A stretch of 64,000 nucleotides of DNA. Origin: Psychrosphaera sp. B3R10. Its GTDB lineage: Bacteria; Pseudomonadota; Gammaproteobacteria; Enterobacterales; Alteromonadaceae. The translations under genes were made by a program, and so were the position numbers. The DNA is taken from NCBI RefSeq assembly GCF_018861025.1, contig NZ_JAHKQH010000024.1, forward strand, positions 82,843-146,842, read 5' to 3'. This document shows positions 1 through 9,468 of the stretch, in pieces (position 1 is the first letter of the stretch; each line of letters begins with the position of its first letter). Below the pieces are notes generated by a model, which was not told where the DNA came from, made no database searches, and saw nothing but the letters and a program-made list of their open reading frames with translations.

Positions 1-1167
1 CGTCGCGCGATTAATGAGTTATTAAAACATCAATCAGTAGATGACTTGCCACTTTATAAAATGGTTGAAACCGGTACATTTCTATTCGGTGAAGCTGGCT
101 TTAAACAGTATTTAAAAACACCTGAAAAAGGCCGTTTGATTTACTCACCTAAAAATTTCTTAGGAGCAAGTTTACTGTCAGGTCAACGAGATGCCTTTGT
201 TGGTCTTATTGCCAAACAACTTGGTTTTTTTAAAAGCAAGGCGGAAGCGCAACTGGGCAAGACGGTAGAGGGGGCTGTTGTTGGTCGTCCGGTAAAATAC
301 CACGGAACTCGTGGCGAAGATGGAAACCAGCAAGCCATTAGCATTATGCGAGATGCGGCTACCTTAGCCGGATTTAAAAAGATAGATTTCCTAGAAGAGC
401 CTATTGCCGCGGCATACCGTATTGAACAGCAATTAACTGAAGAAAAAGTCGCGCTGGTGGTGGATATCGGTGGCGGTACAACGGATATTTGTTTAATTCG
501 TTTAGGTACGCAACAGCAACATCAATATGACCGACAGCAGGATGTATTGTCAGTAACCGGCACTCGGTTAGGTGGGATGGAATGTGATAAAAACTTAATT
601 TTAAAATCCATTGCTCCATCTATGGGGTTAGGCTCTGAAACCACAAATGGTATTCCAGTACCTCCTCTGTATTACAATGACATGGTTGCAGTAGACGACA
701 TTCCTCGTTTAAACAGCTTTTTCTCTGACGAGATGGGATTAGAAATCGCGCAAACGATGTCGGTAGCCAAAGAACCTGAGAAATTAGAGAAGTTGTTAAC
801 GGTGCAAGAAGAAAAGTTGTCGGCTCGTTTAGTTAACTCTTCGCGATTAGCAAAAGAGATGTTGTCGGCAAAACCACACATTGTCTTGCCGCTTAAATAT
901 ATCGATCCTCAATACCAGGTTGAATTAACTGAAGCAGATTTAAAACGTTCGATGATTGGTTGGATGGCGCGTGTAAAGTCATTGATCACAGAATGTTTGA
1001 AGAAAAGTCCTGAACAGCCAGAAATACTGTTTATTACAGGGGGCATGAGTTTGTCGCCGGTAGTACAAGCTGAAATCAAAGCGATGTTTCCAAACTTGCC
1101 TGTTGTTGAAGCCGATGCGTTTAAATCGATTTCTGAAGGCTTAAGCATTCAAGCAACACGACTTTAA
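1..1167 (+). CDS. yegD: Hsp70 family protein, YegD-like (5' partial)
   Basis: The reading frame is open from base 1, so the gene begins upstream of the window; the TTG at 46 is only the first start-like codon inside it. The visible part carries Hsp70/actin-type ATPase signatures: the phosphate-binding stretch VDIGGGTTDICLIRLG and the C-terminal adenosine-loop stretch FITGGMSLSPVV. There is no substrate-binding domain or C-terminal lid as in DnaK; the protein stops after the ATPase fold, as in E. coli YegD. The role of YegD-type proteins is not well established. A clear hairpin terminator follows the stop codon. The family call is strong; the specific orthology to YegD is an inference from length and domain content. 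Confidence 0.85.
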   Translation, partial: RRAINELLKHQSVDDLPLYKMVETGTFLFGEAGFKQYLKTPEKGRLIYSPKNFLGASLLSGQRDAFVGLIAKQLGFFKSKAEAQLGKTVEGAVVGRPVKYHGTRGEDGNQQAISIMRDAATLAGFKKIDFLEEPIAAAYRIEQQLTEEKVALVVDIGGGTTDICLIRLGTQQQHQYDRQQDVLSVTGTRLGGMECDKNLILKSIAPSMGLGSETTNGIPVPPLYYNDMVAVDDIPRLNSFFSDEMGLEIAQTMSVAKEPEKLEKLLTVQEEKLSARLVNSSRLAKEMLSAKPHIVLPLKYIDPQYQVELTEADLKRSMIGWMARVKSLITECLKKSPEQPEILFITGGMSLSPVVQAEIKAMFPNLPVVEADAFKSISEGLSIQATRL

Positions 1168-1181
1168 CTTAATGTTTTTGG

Positions 1182-1210
1182 GCTGGCTAAGTATGTATTA
1201 GCCAGCTTTT
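1182..1210 (+). terminator. Rho-independent terminator after yegD-like gene
   Basis: Nine-base perfect stem GCTGGCTAA / TTAGCCAGC with a 7-base loop, followed by TTTT. It lies 15 bases after the yegD-like stop codon and faces the convergent recJ gene. Confidence 0.85.
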
Positions 1211-1263
1211 ATGTGTAATAACGTCTATGTTAGGAGCTGCGAGCTTCACTCTTTTTTTTCAAT

Positions 1264-2997
1264 TTAAAGCGGCGCGACTTCACTGGCAATCAGTTGTAAG
1301 GTTCGATTTCCTCTAAACTCATTGATATCCAATTGATACACCACACGGACTTGTCGAATCGAGTTGTTAGGCCAAACGCCTAAGTCACAATTAAAATGAA
1401 TGGCATCGATGACGATACCGGTCTCATTGGTTAAAACGAGTTTTAGATGTTTTGCACCAACAATTCGATGACTAATTACGTCAAATTTATCGTCAAATGT
1501 CGGCTCGGCAAACCCCTGACCCCAAGGTCCTGCTAGGTTAAGCTGTTGACTAAACTCTGTGGTAAAACAATCACTTGGCAATTCGCCATCAGTTAATGTC
1601 ACCTGAGTCAACACTTCTTCAGATAGATGTTGGGTTAAAATTCGATTAAATTCAATTTTGAACGCTTCAAGGTTTTTAAGGGGTAAACTTAGACCAGCGG
1701 CCATAGCATGACCCCCAAACTTACCAATTAACCCCGGATTTTGAGTATTGACTTGGTCTAACACATCACGAATATGTATGCCTTGAATCGACCGCGCAGA
1801 ACCCTTAATTTGTTGGTTTTCACCTTCACCATCACCTAATGCAAAAGCCACGGTAGGGCGGTAATACTTGTCTTTTACGCGCCCCGCGACAATACCTATC
1901 ACACCTTGATGCCAATCTGGTGCAAAGACACAAATACCATTAGGCAAGTCACCGTCTTTAAGTTGCAGGGTATTCACAGCCGCTTCTGCCTCAATACGCA
2001 TGCCTTGCTCAATTTCTTTACGTTCAGTATTCAAGCCGTTTAAGTCCTCGGCGATTTTTAATGCCTGGCCGTAGTTTTCGGTTAACAAACAGCGTATGCC
2101 ATAAGCCATATCGTCAAGGCGCCCCGCGGCATTAAGCCTTGGCCCAATAACAAAACCAAAATCTGTGGACTTAACTTGCGTCAGCTCTTTATTTGCAATT
2201 TGCAACAGGGCTTTAATACCAGGGCGACATACCCCTTTTTTAATTCGAGCGAGTCCTTGATGAACCAAAATACGATTGTTGCTATCAAGAGGTACTACGT
2301 CGGCAACCGTACCTAACGCTACTAGGTCAATAAACTCTGCCATATTAGGCTCAGAGATATTCTGAGATGCAAACCAATCCTGTTGGCGTAAATGATGGCG
2401 AAGACCTAATAGTAAATAAAACGCGACGCCAACCCCGGCCAAATTTTTACTGGCAAACTCACAATCTGGTTGATTGGGATTAACAATAGCATCGGCATTA
2501 GGAAGCTGTTTACCCGGTAAGTGGTGGTCGGTAACCACCACTTTAACTCCAGCGGCCTTGGCGATTTCGATACCTTCTAAACACGAAATACCATTGTCCA
2601 CCGTGATGATTACATCGGTACCATCATTGACCACTTCTGTTGCCAATTGCGGACTTAAACCATAGCCGTAATCAAATCGATTAGGGACATTATACTTAAC
2701 GTTTTGAAACCCAAGCTTGGCAAGACCAAGCATCATCAACGCTGTACTTGTCGCACCATCTGCGTCGAAGTCACCAACAATAGTAATTCGTTGTTGCTTT
2801 TTTAGTACATCAAACAATAGTTGGCAGGCGACATCTATGCCTTTCATTGACGAAACGGGTAGCAGTTGACCGGCACTGCGTTTGATATCGGCAATATCAG
2901 TAATACCGCGGCCGCGGTAAATGCGTTGAATGACTGGGTGTAATTGTTCGAGACCGACAGACGGAGCGTCAATGTCACGACGTTTGATATTTAACAT
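1264..2997 (-). CDS. recJ: Single-stranded-DNA-specific exonuclease RecJ
   Basis: RecJ degrades single-stranded DNA 5' to 3' in recombination, base-excision and mismatch repair. At 577 residues it matches the E. coli protein. The DHH-family metal ligands are visible: DFDAD at residues 76-80, ITVDNG at 131-136, TDHH at 156-159 and LNAAGRLDD further on; the DHHA1 region contains GGHAMAAGLS. The start ATG at 2997 is preceded by AGGA at good spacing. It is the last gene of the xerD-dsbC-recJ run on the minus strand, the same order as in E. coli. A small hairpin sits between dsbC and recJ. Confidence 0.97.
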   Translation of the reverse strand: MLNIKRRDIDAPSVGLEQLHPVIQRIYRGRGITDIADIKRSAGQLLPVSSMKGIDVACQLLFDVLKKQQRITIVGDFDADGATSTALMMLGLAKLGFQNVKYNVPNRFDYGYGLSPQLATEVVNDGTDVIITVDNGISCLEGIEIAKAAGVKVVVTDHHLPGKQLPNADAIVNPNQPDCEFASKNLAGVGVAFYLLLGLRHHLRQQDWFASQNISEPNMAEFIDLVALGTVADVVPLDSNNRILVHQGLARIKKGVCRPGIKALLQIANKELTQVKSTDFGFVIGPRLNAAGRLDDMAYGIRCLLTENYGQALKIAEDLNGLNTERKEIEQGMRIEAEAAVNTLQLKDGDLPNGICVFAPDWHQGVIGIVAGRVKDKYYRPTVAFALGDGEGENQQIKGSARSIQGIHIRDVLDQVNTQNPGLIGKFGGHAMAAGLSLPLKNLEAFKIEFNRILTQHLSEEVLTQVTLTDGELPSDCFTTEFSQQLNLAGPWGQGFAEPTFDDKFDVISHRIVGAKHLKLVLTNETGIVIDAIHFNCDLGVWPNNSIRQVRVVYQLDINEFRGNRTLQLIASEVAPL

Positions 2998-3007
2998 GGG
3001 ATCCTAA

Positions 3008-3030
3008 GTCACGCCGTTTATTGGCGTGAC
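3008..3030 (-). repeat. Hairpin between dsbC and recJ
   Basis: Perfect 8-base inverted repeat GTCACGCC / GGCGTGAC with a 7-base loop, immediately upstream of the recJ ribosome-binding site. It has no T-run in the minus direction, so it may attenuate or process the dsbC-recJ transcript rather than end it. Confidence 0.5.
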
Positions 3031-3057
3031 TGGTAAAAAATTGTGTAACTTTAGTAA

Positions 3058-3783
3058 TTAGTTGAGTTCTAAAATCTGTGCTAATTCGCTAGGCGGCTTG
3101 TAACCTGGGATCATAGTACCATCTTCAAACATAATGGCTGGAGTGCCTGTTACACCGGCTGCTTGACCTAAATTATAGTGACCAGCGATAGGAGCGCTAC
3201 ATAACGCTTTAGCCACTTTTGAACCTGCCTTTGCGTCAGTCATGGCTTGCTTTTGGTCTTTAGAACACCAAACCGCACTGATATCTTCAAACGAACGGCT
3301 GTTCAGTCCGCCTCGAGGAAACGCTAAATAATTAACGGTAATACCTAAATCATTATAATCGTCGATTTGGGCGTGTAACTTACGACAGTAACCACAGGTT
3401 GTATCGGTAAATACTGTGATTTGGGCTTTTTCGTTTTTCGCTGGAAATACGATCATCGAATCTTTAAATTCTTTCATGCCATCAATACGCAATGAACTTA
3501 GCGCGGTTTCTGTCAGGTTCGTCATGTTGTCGTCGGTATCAAATAATCGTCCTGCAATAAAAAATTGGGTATCTTCAGACATATAGAATACACCGCGGTT
3601 GGTATAAATTTGTTTTAAACCTTTTACGGGAGCATCTTCAATTTTTGAAGCAACTAAACCTAATTTCAACATTTTTGCCTGAATTTTGGCATCGACATTA
3701 GATGGTGCTGCTTGAACTGTATTGGCAATTAACAAGCTAATAGTAATAACACTGGTGACGATTAGAGACTTTAACAACTTCAT
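3058..3783 (-). CDS. dsbC: Thiol:disulfide interchange protein DsbC
   Basis: Periplasmic disulfide isomerase. I start it at the ATG at 3783, which has AGGAA in front and yields a classic signal peptide (MKLLKSLIVTSVITISLL, cleavage near VQA-A at about residue 25); the longer frame to 3870 would put 29 non-signal residues ahead of it and overlap xerD. The N-terminal dimerisation region is followed by a thioredoxin fold with the active site CGYC at residues 130-133. A second cysteine pair, found in many DsbC proteins, is also present (VWCSKD and ALCSAP). The gene lies between xerD and recJ as in enterobacteria. Confidence 0.95.
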   Translation of the reverse strand: MKLLKSLIVTSVITISLLIANTVQAAPSNVDAKIQAKMLKLGLVASKIEDAPVKGLKQIYTNRGVFYMSEDTQFFIAGRLFDTDDNMTNLTETALSSLRIDGMKEFKDSMIVFPAKNEKAQITVFTDTTCGYCRKLHAQIDDYNDLGITVNYLAFPRGGLNSRSFEDISAVWCSKDQKQAMTDAKAGSKVAKALCSAPIAGHYNLGQAAGVTGTPAIMFEDGTMIPGYKPPSELAQILELN

Positions 3784-3847
3784 TTTAATTCCTGTTATTC
3801 CGGTAATACCTATATGACCGGATAATCCGAAAATAGTTTCCGAATAA

Positions 3848-4750
3848 TTATCCGCGAGGGTGATGGTCACGATGTAAGGATTTTAACCTTTCTTTTGCAA
3901 CATGAGTATATATTTGTGTGGTTGATAAATCACTATGGCCTAGCAACATTTGCACAACTCTAAGGTCAGCGCCATGATTTAACAGGTGAGTTGCGAATGC
4001 ATGACGTAAAGTATGGGGGGATAGATGACCACGGATCCCAGCTCGGATGGCATATTCTTTAATTCGGTGCCAAAAGGTTTGTCGGGTCATTTGTTGCCCG
4101 CGCCGGGAGGGGAAAACTACGTCAGAGGGGGTTGTTAGCAACTCTGGCCGGCCTTCTTTTAAATAGACAGCAAGCCATTCAGCGGCAATTTCTCCCATAG
4201 GCACTAAACGTTCTTTTTGACCTTTACCAATTACTCGAACCACATTTTGCATCAAGCTAATATTACCTAATTTTAATGACACTAATTCGGTAACGCGCAG
4301 GCCCGTCGCATAAAGTAATTCAAGCATGACCTTGTCTCTGAGTTCAATAGCGATGTCGTGTTGTTGGCAGTTAAGAAGGGACTCGACGTCTTGTTCGGAC
4401 AAAACACTTGGTAAGGTTTGACCCAACTTTGGCGCTTGCGTCATCGCCGTTGGGTTAGTTGCGCGGGTTTTGGTGGCAACTAAAAATAGAAAAAATCGCT
4501 TAATTGCGCTTAGCGATCTGGCAGTAGAACGTGGTTTTAAGCCAAGGTCGGTTCGGTGTGCTAAATAAGACTCAATAGTAAATTCATCGCATTGCAATAA
4601 ATCGGTATTTTGTGCCTCGATAAATTGATGAAATTTGAGCAGATCGGTTTTGTAAGCCGACAACGTATTGTCACTAAGGCCTTTTTCTAACCAAAGATGT
4701 TGCAAAAACAGATCGATTTCGTCTGGTAGCTGTTGGTTTTTATGATCCAC
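3848..4750 (-). CDS. xerD: Site-specific tyrosine recombinase XerD
   Basis: XerD, with XerC, resolves chromosome dimers at dif. The 300-residue length and the layout are typical: an N-terminal SAM-like DNA-binding domain (about 10-95) and a C-terminal catalytic domain with Arg152 (TGLRVTE), Lys near 176 (IGKGQKE), the box HTLRHAFATHLL (His246, Arg249), His272 in LLGHSDLSTT and the nucleophile Tyr281 (QIYTHV). Its neighbours dsbC and recJ on one side and divergent fldB on the other mark it as XerD rather than XerC. Sixty-four bases separate it from the dsbC start chosen here. Confidence 0.96.
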   Translation of the reverse strand: MDHKNQQLPDEIDLFLQHLWLEKGLSDNTLSAYKTDLLKFHQFIEAQNTDLLQCDEFTIESYLAHRTDLGLKPRSTARSLSAIKRFFLFLVATKTRATNPTAMTQAPKLGQTLPSVLSEQDVESLLNCQQHDIAIELRDKVMLELLYATGLRVTELVSLKLGNISLMQNVVRVIGKGQKERLVPMGEIAAEWLAVYLKEGRPELLTTPSDVVFPSRRGQQMTRQTFWHRIKEYAIRAGIRGHLSPHTLRHAFATHLLNHGADLRVVQMLLGHSDLSTTQIYTHVAKERLKSLHRDHHPRG

Positions 4751-4830
4751 AATAATGATTCGACTTCTTTGTTTAAAGGCATTTTGCTAGACTTGCCGGC
4801 AATTTCATAGCCTTTTTAAAGAGAAACGTA

Positions 4831-5355
4831 ATGAAGATTGGCTTGTTCTATGGCTCAACAACTTGTTATACCGAAATGGCCGCAGAAAAAATACAACTAA
4901 AACTTAACGAATTGTTTGGTTTCGAGTTAGTTGATTTGTACAACATCAAAGACAACGGGTTTGATCACATCACAGAATATGACTTACTTATATTAGGCAT
5001 ATCGACGTGGGATTTTGGTGAGTTACAGGAAGATTGGGAAGCTAAGTGGCAAGATATTGAGACACTTGAGCTTAATAATAAAACGGTTGCACTGTTTGGC
5101 CTTGGCGACCAAGATGGTTATGCTGAGTGGTTCCAAGATGCACTCGGTATGTTACACGATGTTGTGGTAGCCCAGGGCGCATCTCCCATTGGATATTGGC
5201 CAAACTCTGATGAGTATGACTTTATTGCGTCAAAAGCATTAACTGAAGACCAAAGTCATTTTGTTGGTTTAGCTCTTGATGATGAAGGGCAATACGATAA
5301 GTCTGAATTACGAATTAGCCAGTGGTGTGAACAACTGCTGACAGAACTCGCCTAA
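4831..5355 (+). CDS. fldB: Flavodoxin FldB
   Basis: Small FMN electron carrier of 174 residues. The phosphate-binding loop is FYGSTTCYTEMAAEKIQ near the N-terminus (residues 5-21), and GISTWDFGELQEDW and GLGDQDGYAEWFQDALG form the later FMN-binding loops seen in long-chain flavodoxins. It is divergent from xerD, the same placement as fldB in E. coli, which supports the B-type name. An AGAGAAA sequence ahead of ATG 4831 serves as a ribosome-binding site. The DUF885 gene starts 15 bases downstream and may be co-transcribed. Confidence 0.93.
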   Translation: MKIGLFYGSTTCYTEMAAEKIQLKLNELFGFELVDLYNIKDNGFDHITEYDLLILGISTWDFGELQEDWEAKWQDIETLELNNKTVALFGLGDQDGYAEWFQDALGMLHDVVVAQGASPIGYWPNSDEYDFIASKALTEDQSHFVGLALDDEGQYDKSELRISQWCEQLLTELA

Positions 5356-5370
5356 TAGGAATAAAGGGAT

Positions 5371-7212
5371 ATGATAAATTTAGTTAACGTTAAAAATCTT
5401 ACCAAGGTCGCAATGATGTGTGCGACTGTTGGCCTTGTGGGCTGCAATGCCGTTGGTTTAGGCGGTACAGCAAGCGAAGTTAAGTCTGCAGTCGCGCAGT
5501 TACCTGACAGCACTGAACAACTTGATAAGGCATTTGCACAATACAGTGAAGCTTTTATAGAGCGTTTCTGGCAATTAAATCCAACCTACGCAGTTTATGT
5601 CGGTTATTACAAATACGATGACAGCTTGCCGGTGCCAAACAAACTGAAAATGGCCAAAGAGCTGAACGTGTACCGAGCTGAATTAAAAGCGCTTGAGCAA
5701 TTTAATGTGGACAAATTGTCGCCACGTTACGCCAGTGATTATTACATTCTTAAAAACCAATTAGAGTCTTATATTTGGTGGTATGAGTCGTTAAAGGCTG
5801 ATACTTGGGACCCATCTAATTATAACGTGGCCGGTGGTTTTGGCGTGATCTTAAATACCGATTACAAACCGTTGAATGATCGACTCAAAACCATTATCAA
5901 GCGCATGGAAAATATTCCTGCCTATTATGAAGCGGCGATTAATAACTTAACCTCACCAACAGTTACCCATACGGAGCTTGCTATTCAGCAAAATAAAGGG
6001 GCGTTGGGCTTATTTGAAGGCGCGATTAAAGACCAAGTTCATGGGTCGGAACTCAGTGCCCAGGACAAAGCTGATTTTGACTTAGCATTGCAAAAAACAA
6101 CGACGGCGATTAATGGTTATATTCAGCATCTAGAGCAGTTGTTGCCGAAATTAAAAGCGGACCCAAAAACGCGTGACTTTCGTATTGGCAAAAAACTCTA
6201 TGACAAAAAGTTTGAGTTAGATATCTTCTCAGGTTACACAGCCAAACAATTGTTTGATAAAGCGGTGTCTGAGAAATCTCGAGTTCACAAAGAAATGGCT
6301 AAAATTGCCGATACGCTTTGGCCCAAATATTTCCCTAATAAAACAGCACCTTCTGACTCACTAATTAAGATCAAAACCTTAATTGATCATGTCTCAGTCA
6401 AACATGTTAAACGTGATGAATTTGTATCAAGTATTCGTGAGCAAATCCCAGAGCTAGAAGCTTTTGTGATGGAACATAACCTAATTACGATGGACAAAGA
6501 CAAACCGCTTGTCGTACGTGAAACACCTAAGTATCAGCGTGGTTTTGCCGGAGCATCTATTAATGCACCTGGGCCATATGACGCTGAAGCAAATACGTAT
6601 TACAACGTAACACCACTGGATAACATGGACGATGAAGGCGCGGAAAGCTACTTACGTGAATACAATCACTGGTTGTTGCAAGTCTTAAATATTCACGAAG
6701 CTGTCCCAGGTCATTACACTCAGTTAGTTCATAGCAACAAGTCGAAAAGCCTAGTTAAAGCTATTTTTGGTAACGGCGCTATGGTTGAAGGTTGGGCAGT
6801 CTATACTGAACGCATGATGTTAGAAGAAGGGTACGGCGACTTTGAACCAGAACTTTGGTTGATGTACTACAAATGGAACTTACGCGTGATCATGAACTCA
6901 ATTCTTGATTACAGCATTCAGGTGCTAGGCATAGACGAAAAGCAAGCCATGGACATGATGGTAAATCAAGCGTTCCAAGAACAGGCTGAAGCGCAGGGAA
7001 AATGGCGCAGAGCGACCTTGTCTCAGGTGCAGTTAACAAGTTATTTCACCGGGTATTCGGAAATTTACCAATTGCGCGAAGAATTGAAAGAAGCGACGGG
7101 CGACAAATTTAGCCTTGTTGATTTCCACAATCAATTTTTAAGTTATGGTAGCGCACCGGTGCCAATTATTCGTAAATTGATGTTTGACGACTACGTAGCG
7201 TCGCATAAATAG
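5371..7212 (+). CDS. DUF885 family lipoprotein, probable metalloprotease-like
   Basis: A 613-residue protein with a lipoprotein signal: hydrophobic stretch ending in LVGC, so Cys25 is the likely lipidated residue and the protein is probably anchored in the envelope. The remainder is the helical DUF885 domain. Its conserved HEAVPGHYTQ motif (His442, Glu443, His448) and the later EGWAVYTERMMLEEGYG resemble the zinc site of gluzincin-type peptidases. Peptidase activity is often proposed for the family but is not shown by the sequence. It follows fldB by 15 bases with AAAGGG as the ribosome-binding site. A long symmetric hairpin follows its stop. Confidence 0.85.
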   Translation: MINLVNVKNLTKVAMMCATVGLVGCNAVGLGGTASEVKSAVAQLPDSTEQLDKAFAQYSEAFIERFWQLNPTYAVYVGYYKYDDSLPVPNKLKMAKELNVYRAELKALEQFNVDKLSPRYASDYYILKNQLESYIWWYESLKADTWDPSNYNVAGGFGVILNTDYKPLNDRLKTIIKRMENIPAYYEAAINNLTSPTVTHTELAIQQNKGALGLFEGAIKDQVHGSELSAQDKADFDLALQKTTTAINGYIQHLEQLLPKLKADPKTRDFRIGKKLYDKKFELDIFSGYTAKQLFDKAVSEKSRVHKEMAKIADTLWPKYFPNKTAPSDSLIKIKTLIDHVSVKHVKRDEFVSSIREQIPELEAFVMEHNLITMDKDKPLVVRETPKYQRGFAGASINAPGPYDAEANTYYNVTPLDNMDDEGAESYLREYNHWLLQVLNIHEAVPGHYTQLVHSNKSKSLVKAIFGNGAMVEGWAVYTERMMLEEGYGDFEPELWLMYYKWNLRVIMNSILDYSIQVLGIDEKQAMDMMVNQAFQEQAEAQGKWRRATLSQVQLTSYFTGYSEIYQLREELKEATGDKFSLVDFHNQFLSYGSAPVPIIRKLMFDDYVASHK

Positions 7213-7213
7213 C

Positions 7214-7268
7214 TTAAATGGGTAAATGTCAGGAGAGTGAATTGCTCTTCTGACAAACTCCCATTTAA
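7214..7268. repeat. Two-tier perfect hairpin between DUF885 gene and ppiC-like gene
   Basis: Outer arms TTAAATGGG (7214-7222) and CCCATTTAA (7260-7268) pair perfectly. They are separated by a symmetric 5/5 internal loop from inner arms GTCAGGAGAG (7228-7237) and CTCTTCTGAC (7245-7254), which pair with one G-U. The apical loop is TGAATTG. There is no strong T-run on the plus strand. It could be a terminator, an mRNA-processing signal or part of a small RNA. Confidence 0.65.
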
Positions 7269-7317
7269 ATCAAACAAGTATGCAAAATAAATTGTTTTAA
7301 AATTAAGAGAGAGATAA

Positions 7318-7599
7318 ATGGCACGTGCATCGGCTTATCATATTTTGGTGAAAACCAAAGAAGAAGCGATAAAAATTAAACAGCAATTAAACAACGGCGC
7401 TCATTTTCAAGAAATGGCAAAGAAGCATTCTATTTGTCCGTCGCGCAAAAAAGGCGGTGACCTTGGCGAATTTGGTCAAGGCGATATGGTTAAAGCGTTT
7501 GACGATGTTGTTTTTAAAAAGTCTTTGTTAGAAGTGCACGGACCGGTAAAAACAAAGTTTGGCTTCCATCTGATCAAAACGGTTTATCGTAGTAAATAA
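7318..7599 (+). CDS. ppiC: Parvulin-type peptidyl-prolyl isomerase (PpiC-like)
   Basis: A single-domain, 93-residue parvulin with no signal peptide, so cytoplasmic. Family signatures are ASAYHILVKTKEEA at the N-terminus, HSICPSRKKGGDLGEFGQG in the middle and KTKFGFHLIKT at the end, which match E. coli PpiC in length and order. It catalyses cis/trans isomerisation of prolyl bonds; natural substrates of PpiC are poorly known. AGAGAGAT precedes the ATG. It appears to be transcribed on its own or with the upstream DUF885 gene, depending on what the hairpin between them does. Confidence 0.92.
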   Translation: MARASAYHILVKTKEEAIKIKQQLNNGAHFQEMAKKHSICPSRKKGGDLGEFGQGDMVKAFDDVVFKKSLLEVHGPVKTKFGFHLIKTVYRSK

Positions 7600-7771
7600 T
7601 TCGATAAGGGGTCACTTACCCAAGGCATCATGCTGATATCACTAAGTAAATTTAGAGTGGCATTAGACGTTAGAGCAACCTGAGCGAATTTGCATCAAGG
7701 TTAAAATTTGACATTCTGAGATGAACCGTTAGTCTCAATTACAGCAACCATATTGGAAGGAGTCTGCTGTA

Positions 7772-9460
7772 ATGGCGCTGTTTATGACGACCAAATTAAA
7801 ATTTATTATGCCGTTAAGCATAATATTATTACTTATCAGTTGCGGCGATAACTCAAGTAAATCTAACACCGAACCTGTTGTAAAGATCATCCCTGAGCCT
7901 GAATCTCCTATCAATGCGGCAAATGCGTCTCGCCTGCTTAACCAGCTCACATTTGGTGCCACACTCGAAGATATAAACTACTTAGTTGAGATTAATCGTA
8001 AAGCTTGGTTAGAAGAACAATTTGACGTTACGCCATCTTTGCATGTTCCTTTAATAGAGCCGTTTTCTGACCGCGAAGATTTTTGGCGAAAGTACCGGAT
8101 GGCAGCTTGGTTTGAACGAGCCATCTATGCCCCTGATCAGTTACGACAGCGTATGGCATTTGTTCTTAGCGAGATTTTTGTTATCTCAGAGTTTAACGAT
8201 GTTTTAGGCAACGACCCCAAAGCGGTCGCTAATTATTATGACCTGCTCGTCACCCATGCTTTTGGTAATTACCGAGACCTATTAGAAGCCGTTACTTTGT
8301 CTCCTGCAATGGGCATTTATCTCAGCATGTTAGGTAATGAAAAACCAGATACTTCCCGCAATATTCGTCCTGATGAAAACTATGCCAGAGAAGTAATGCA
8401 ATTATTTACGATTGGTTTGGTTGAGCTGGAAAATGACGGTAGCATCAAACTTGACGAAAATGGGGCTCCGATATCGACCTACGATCAGGCCACAATAAAA
8501 GGTTTTGCCCATGTATTTACTGGCTGGCATTACAATGGTACTACGGAAGATACTTGGTTTCGCTGGTGGGATAATCAAGATCTTTACGGCACTATGGTGC
8601 CGGTTCAGGCCTTTCATGACACTGCTGAAAAAGCGTTATTTAGCGGTGTTTTGTTACCCGCTAATCAAACCGCAGAACAAGATTTAAAAACTGCGCTAGA
8701 TGCGCTGTTTAATCACCCTAATGTTGCGCCGTTTATTGCTAAACAACTGATCCAAAAATTTATTACCAGCAATCCAACACCTGCGTATGTTGAGCGAATT
8801 GCGAATGTTTTTATCGACAATGGCGCTGGCGAACGAGGTGACTTAAAAGCAGTTGTGAAAGCCCTTATTTTAGATGAGGAAGCGATCAACGGGCATATTA
8901 GTGCACCAGATACCTTCGGTAAAATGCGTGAACCTATTTTAAAGGCTACCCATTTATGGCGAGCGTTTAATCTAACAACCGACAATGAAATTATCGATAT
9001 GGGATGGCCTGACTATTATTTTAATCAAGCGCCATTAGCATCGGCGTCAGTTTTTAATTTTTACCGTCCAGATTACAGCCCACCGTCCTTAAAAAACGCT
9101 ACAGGTTTAGTAGCCCCAGAGCTACAAATAGCAACTGAAACGGCAGTAACTCATACGTCGAACTTTGTCGCATGGCTTGGTATGTGGCACGCATTCAGTG
9201 GGGATTTTAGTGAAATAGAAGAAGATAAACGGCAACAGCTTTGGATTGATCTTACCGAATATGTCCCATTAGCTGAAAGTGATCCAAGGCAAATCATTGA
9301 GCAACTAAACCTAATTTTAACCGGCGACATATTAACGACCGACGCCATTGATCTACTGGTGGATTATTATGGTGAACTTGAATGGGCTCCAACCCATGAA
9401 AGGATCTCTAATATTATCTTTCTAATCATGTCTTCACCTCAATATTCGGTCATACGATAG
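7772..9460 (+). CDS. DUF1800 domain lipoprotein
   Basis: A 562-residue exported protein. AAGGAG lies 9 bases before ATG 7772. The N-terminus ends in LLISC, so Cys24 is a likely lipobox cysteine, followed by a polar Ser/Asn/Glu linker. The body matches the DUF1800 family: ASRLLNQLTFGAT near the N-terminus, RQRMAFVLSEIFVIS, ENYAREVMQLFTIGL, GFAHVFTGWHY, and FNFYRPDYSPP near the C-terminus. The biochemical role of DUF1800 is unknown to me. It is followed after 8 bases by a DUF1501 gene; the two families are commonly paired, which points to a joint envelope function. Confidence 0.88.
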   Translation: MALFMTTKLKFIMPLSIILLLISCGDNSSKSNTEPVVKIIPEPESPINAANASRLLNQLTFGATLEDINYLVEINRKAWLEEQFDVTPSLHVPLIEPFSDREDFWRKYRMAAWFERAIYAPDQLRQRMAFVLSEIFVISEFNDVLGNDPKAVANYYDLLVTHAFGNYRDLLEAVTLSPAMGIYLSMLGNEKPDTSRNIRPDENYAREVMQLFTIGLVELENDGSIKLDENGAPISTYDQATIKGFAHVFTGWHYNGTTEDTWFRWWDNQDLYGTMVPVQAFHDTAEKALFSGVLLPANQTAEQDLKTALDALFNHPNVAPFIAKQLIQKFITSNPTPAYVERIANVFIDNGAGERGDLKAVVKALILDEEAINGHISAPDTFGKMREPILKATHLWRAFNLTTDNEIIDMGWPDYYFNQAPLASASVFNFYRPDYSPPSLKNATGLVAPELQIATETAVTHTSNFVAWLGMWHAFSGDFSEIEEDKRQQLWIDLTEYVPLAESDPRQIIEQLNLILTGDILTTDAIDLLVDYYGELEWAPTHERISNIIFLIMSSPQYSVIR

Positions 9461-9468
9461 GAGTTTCC

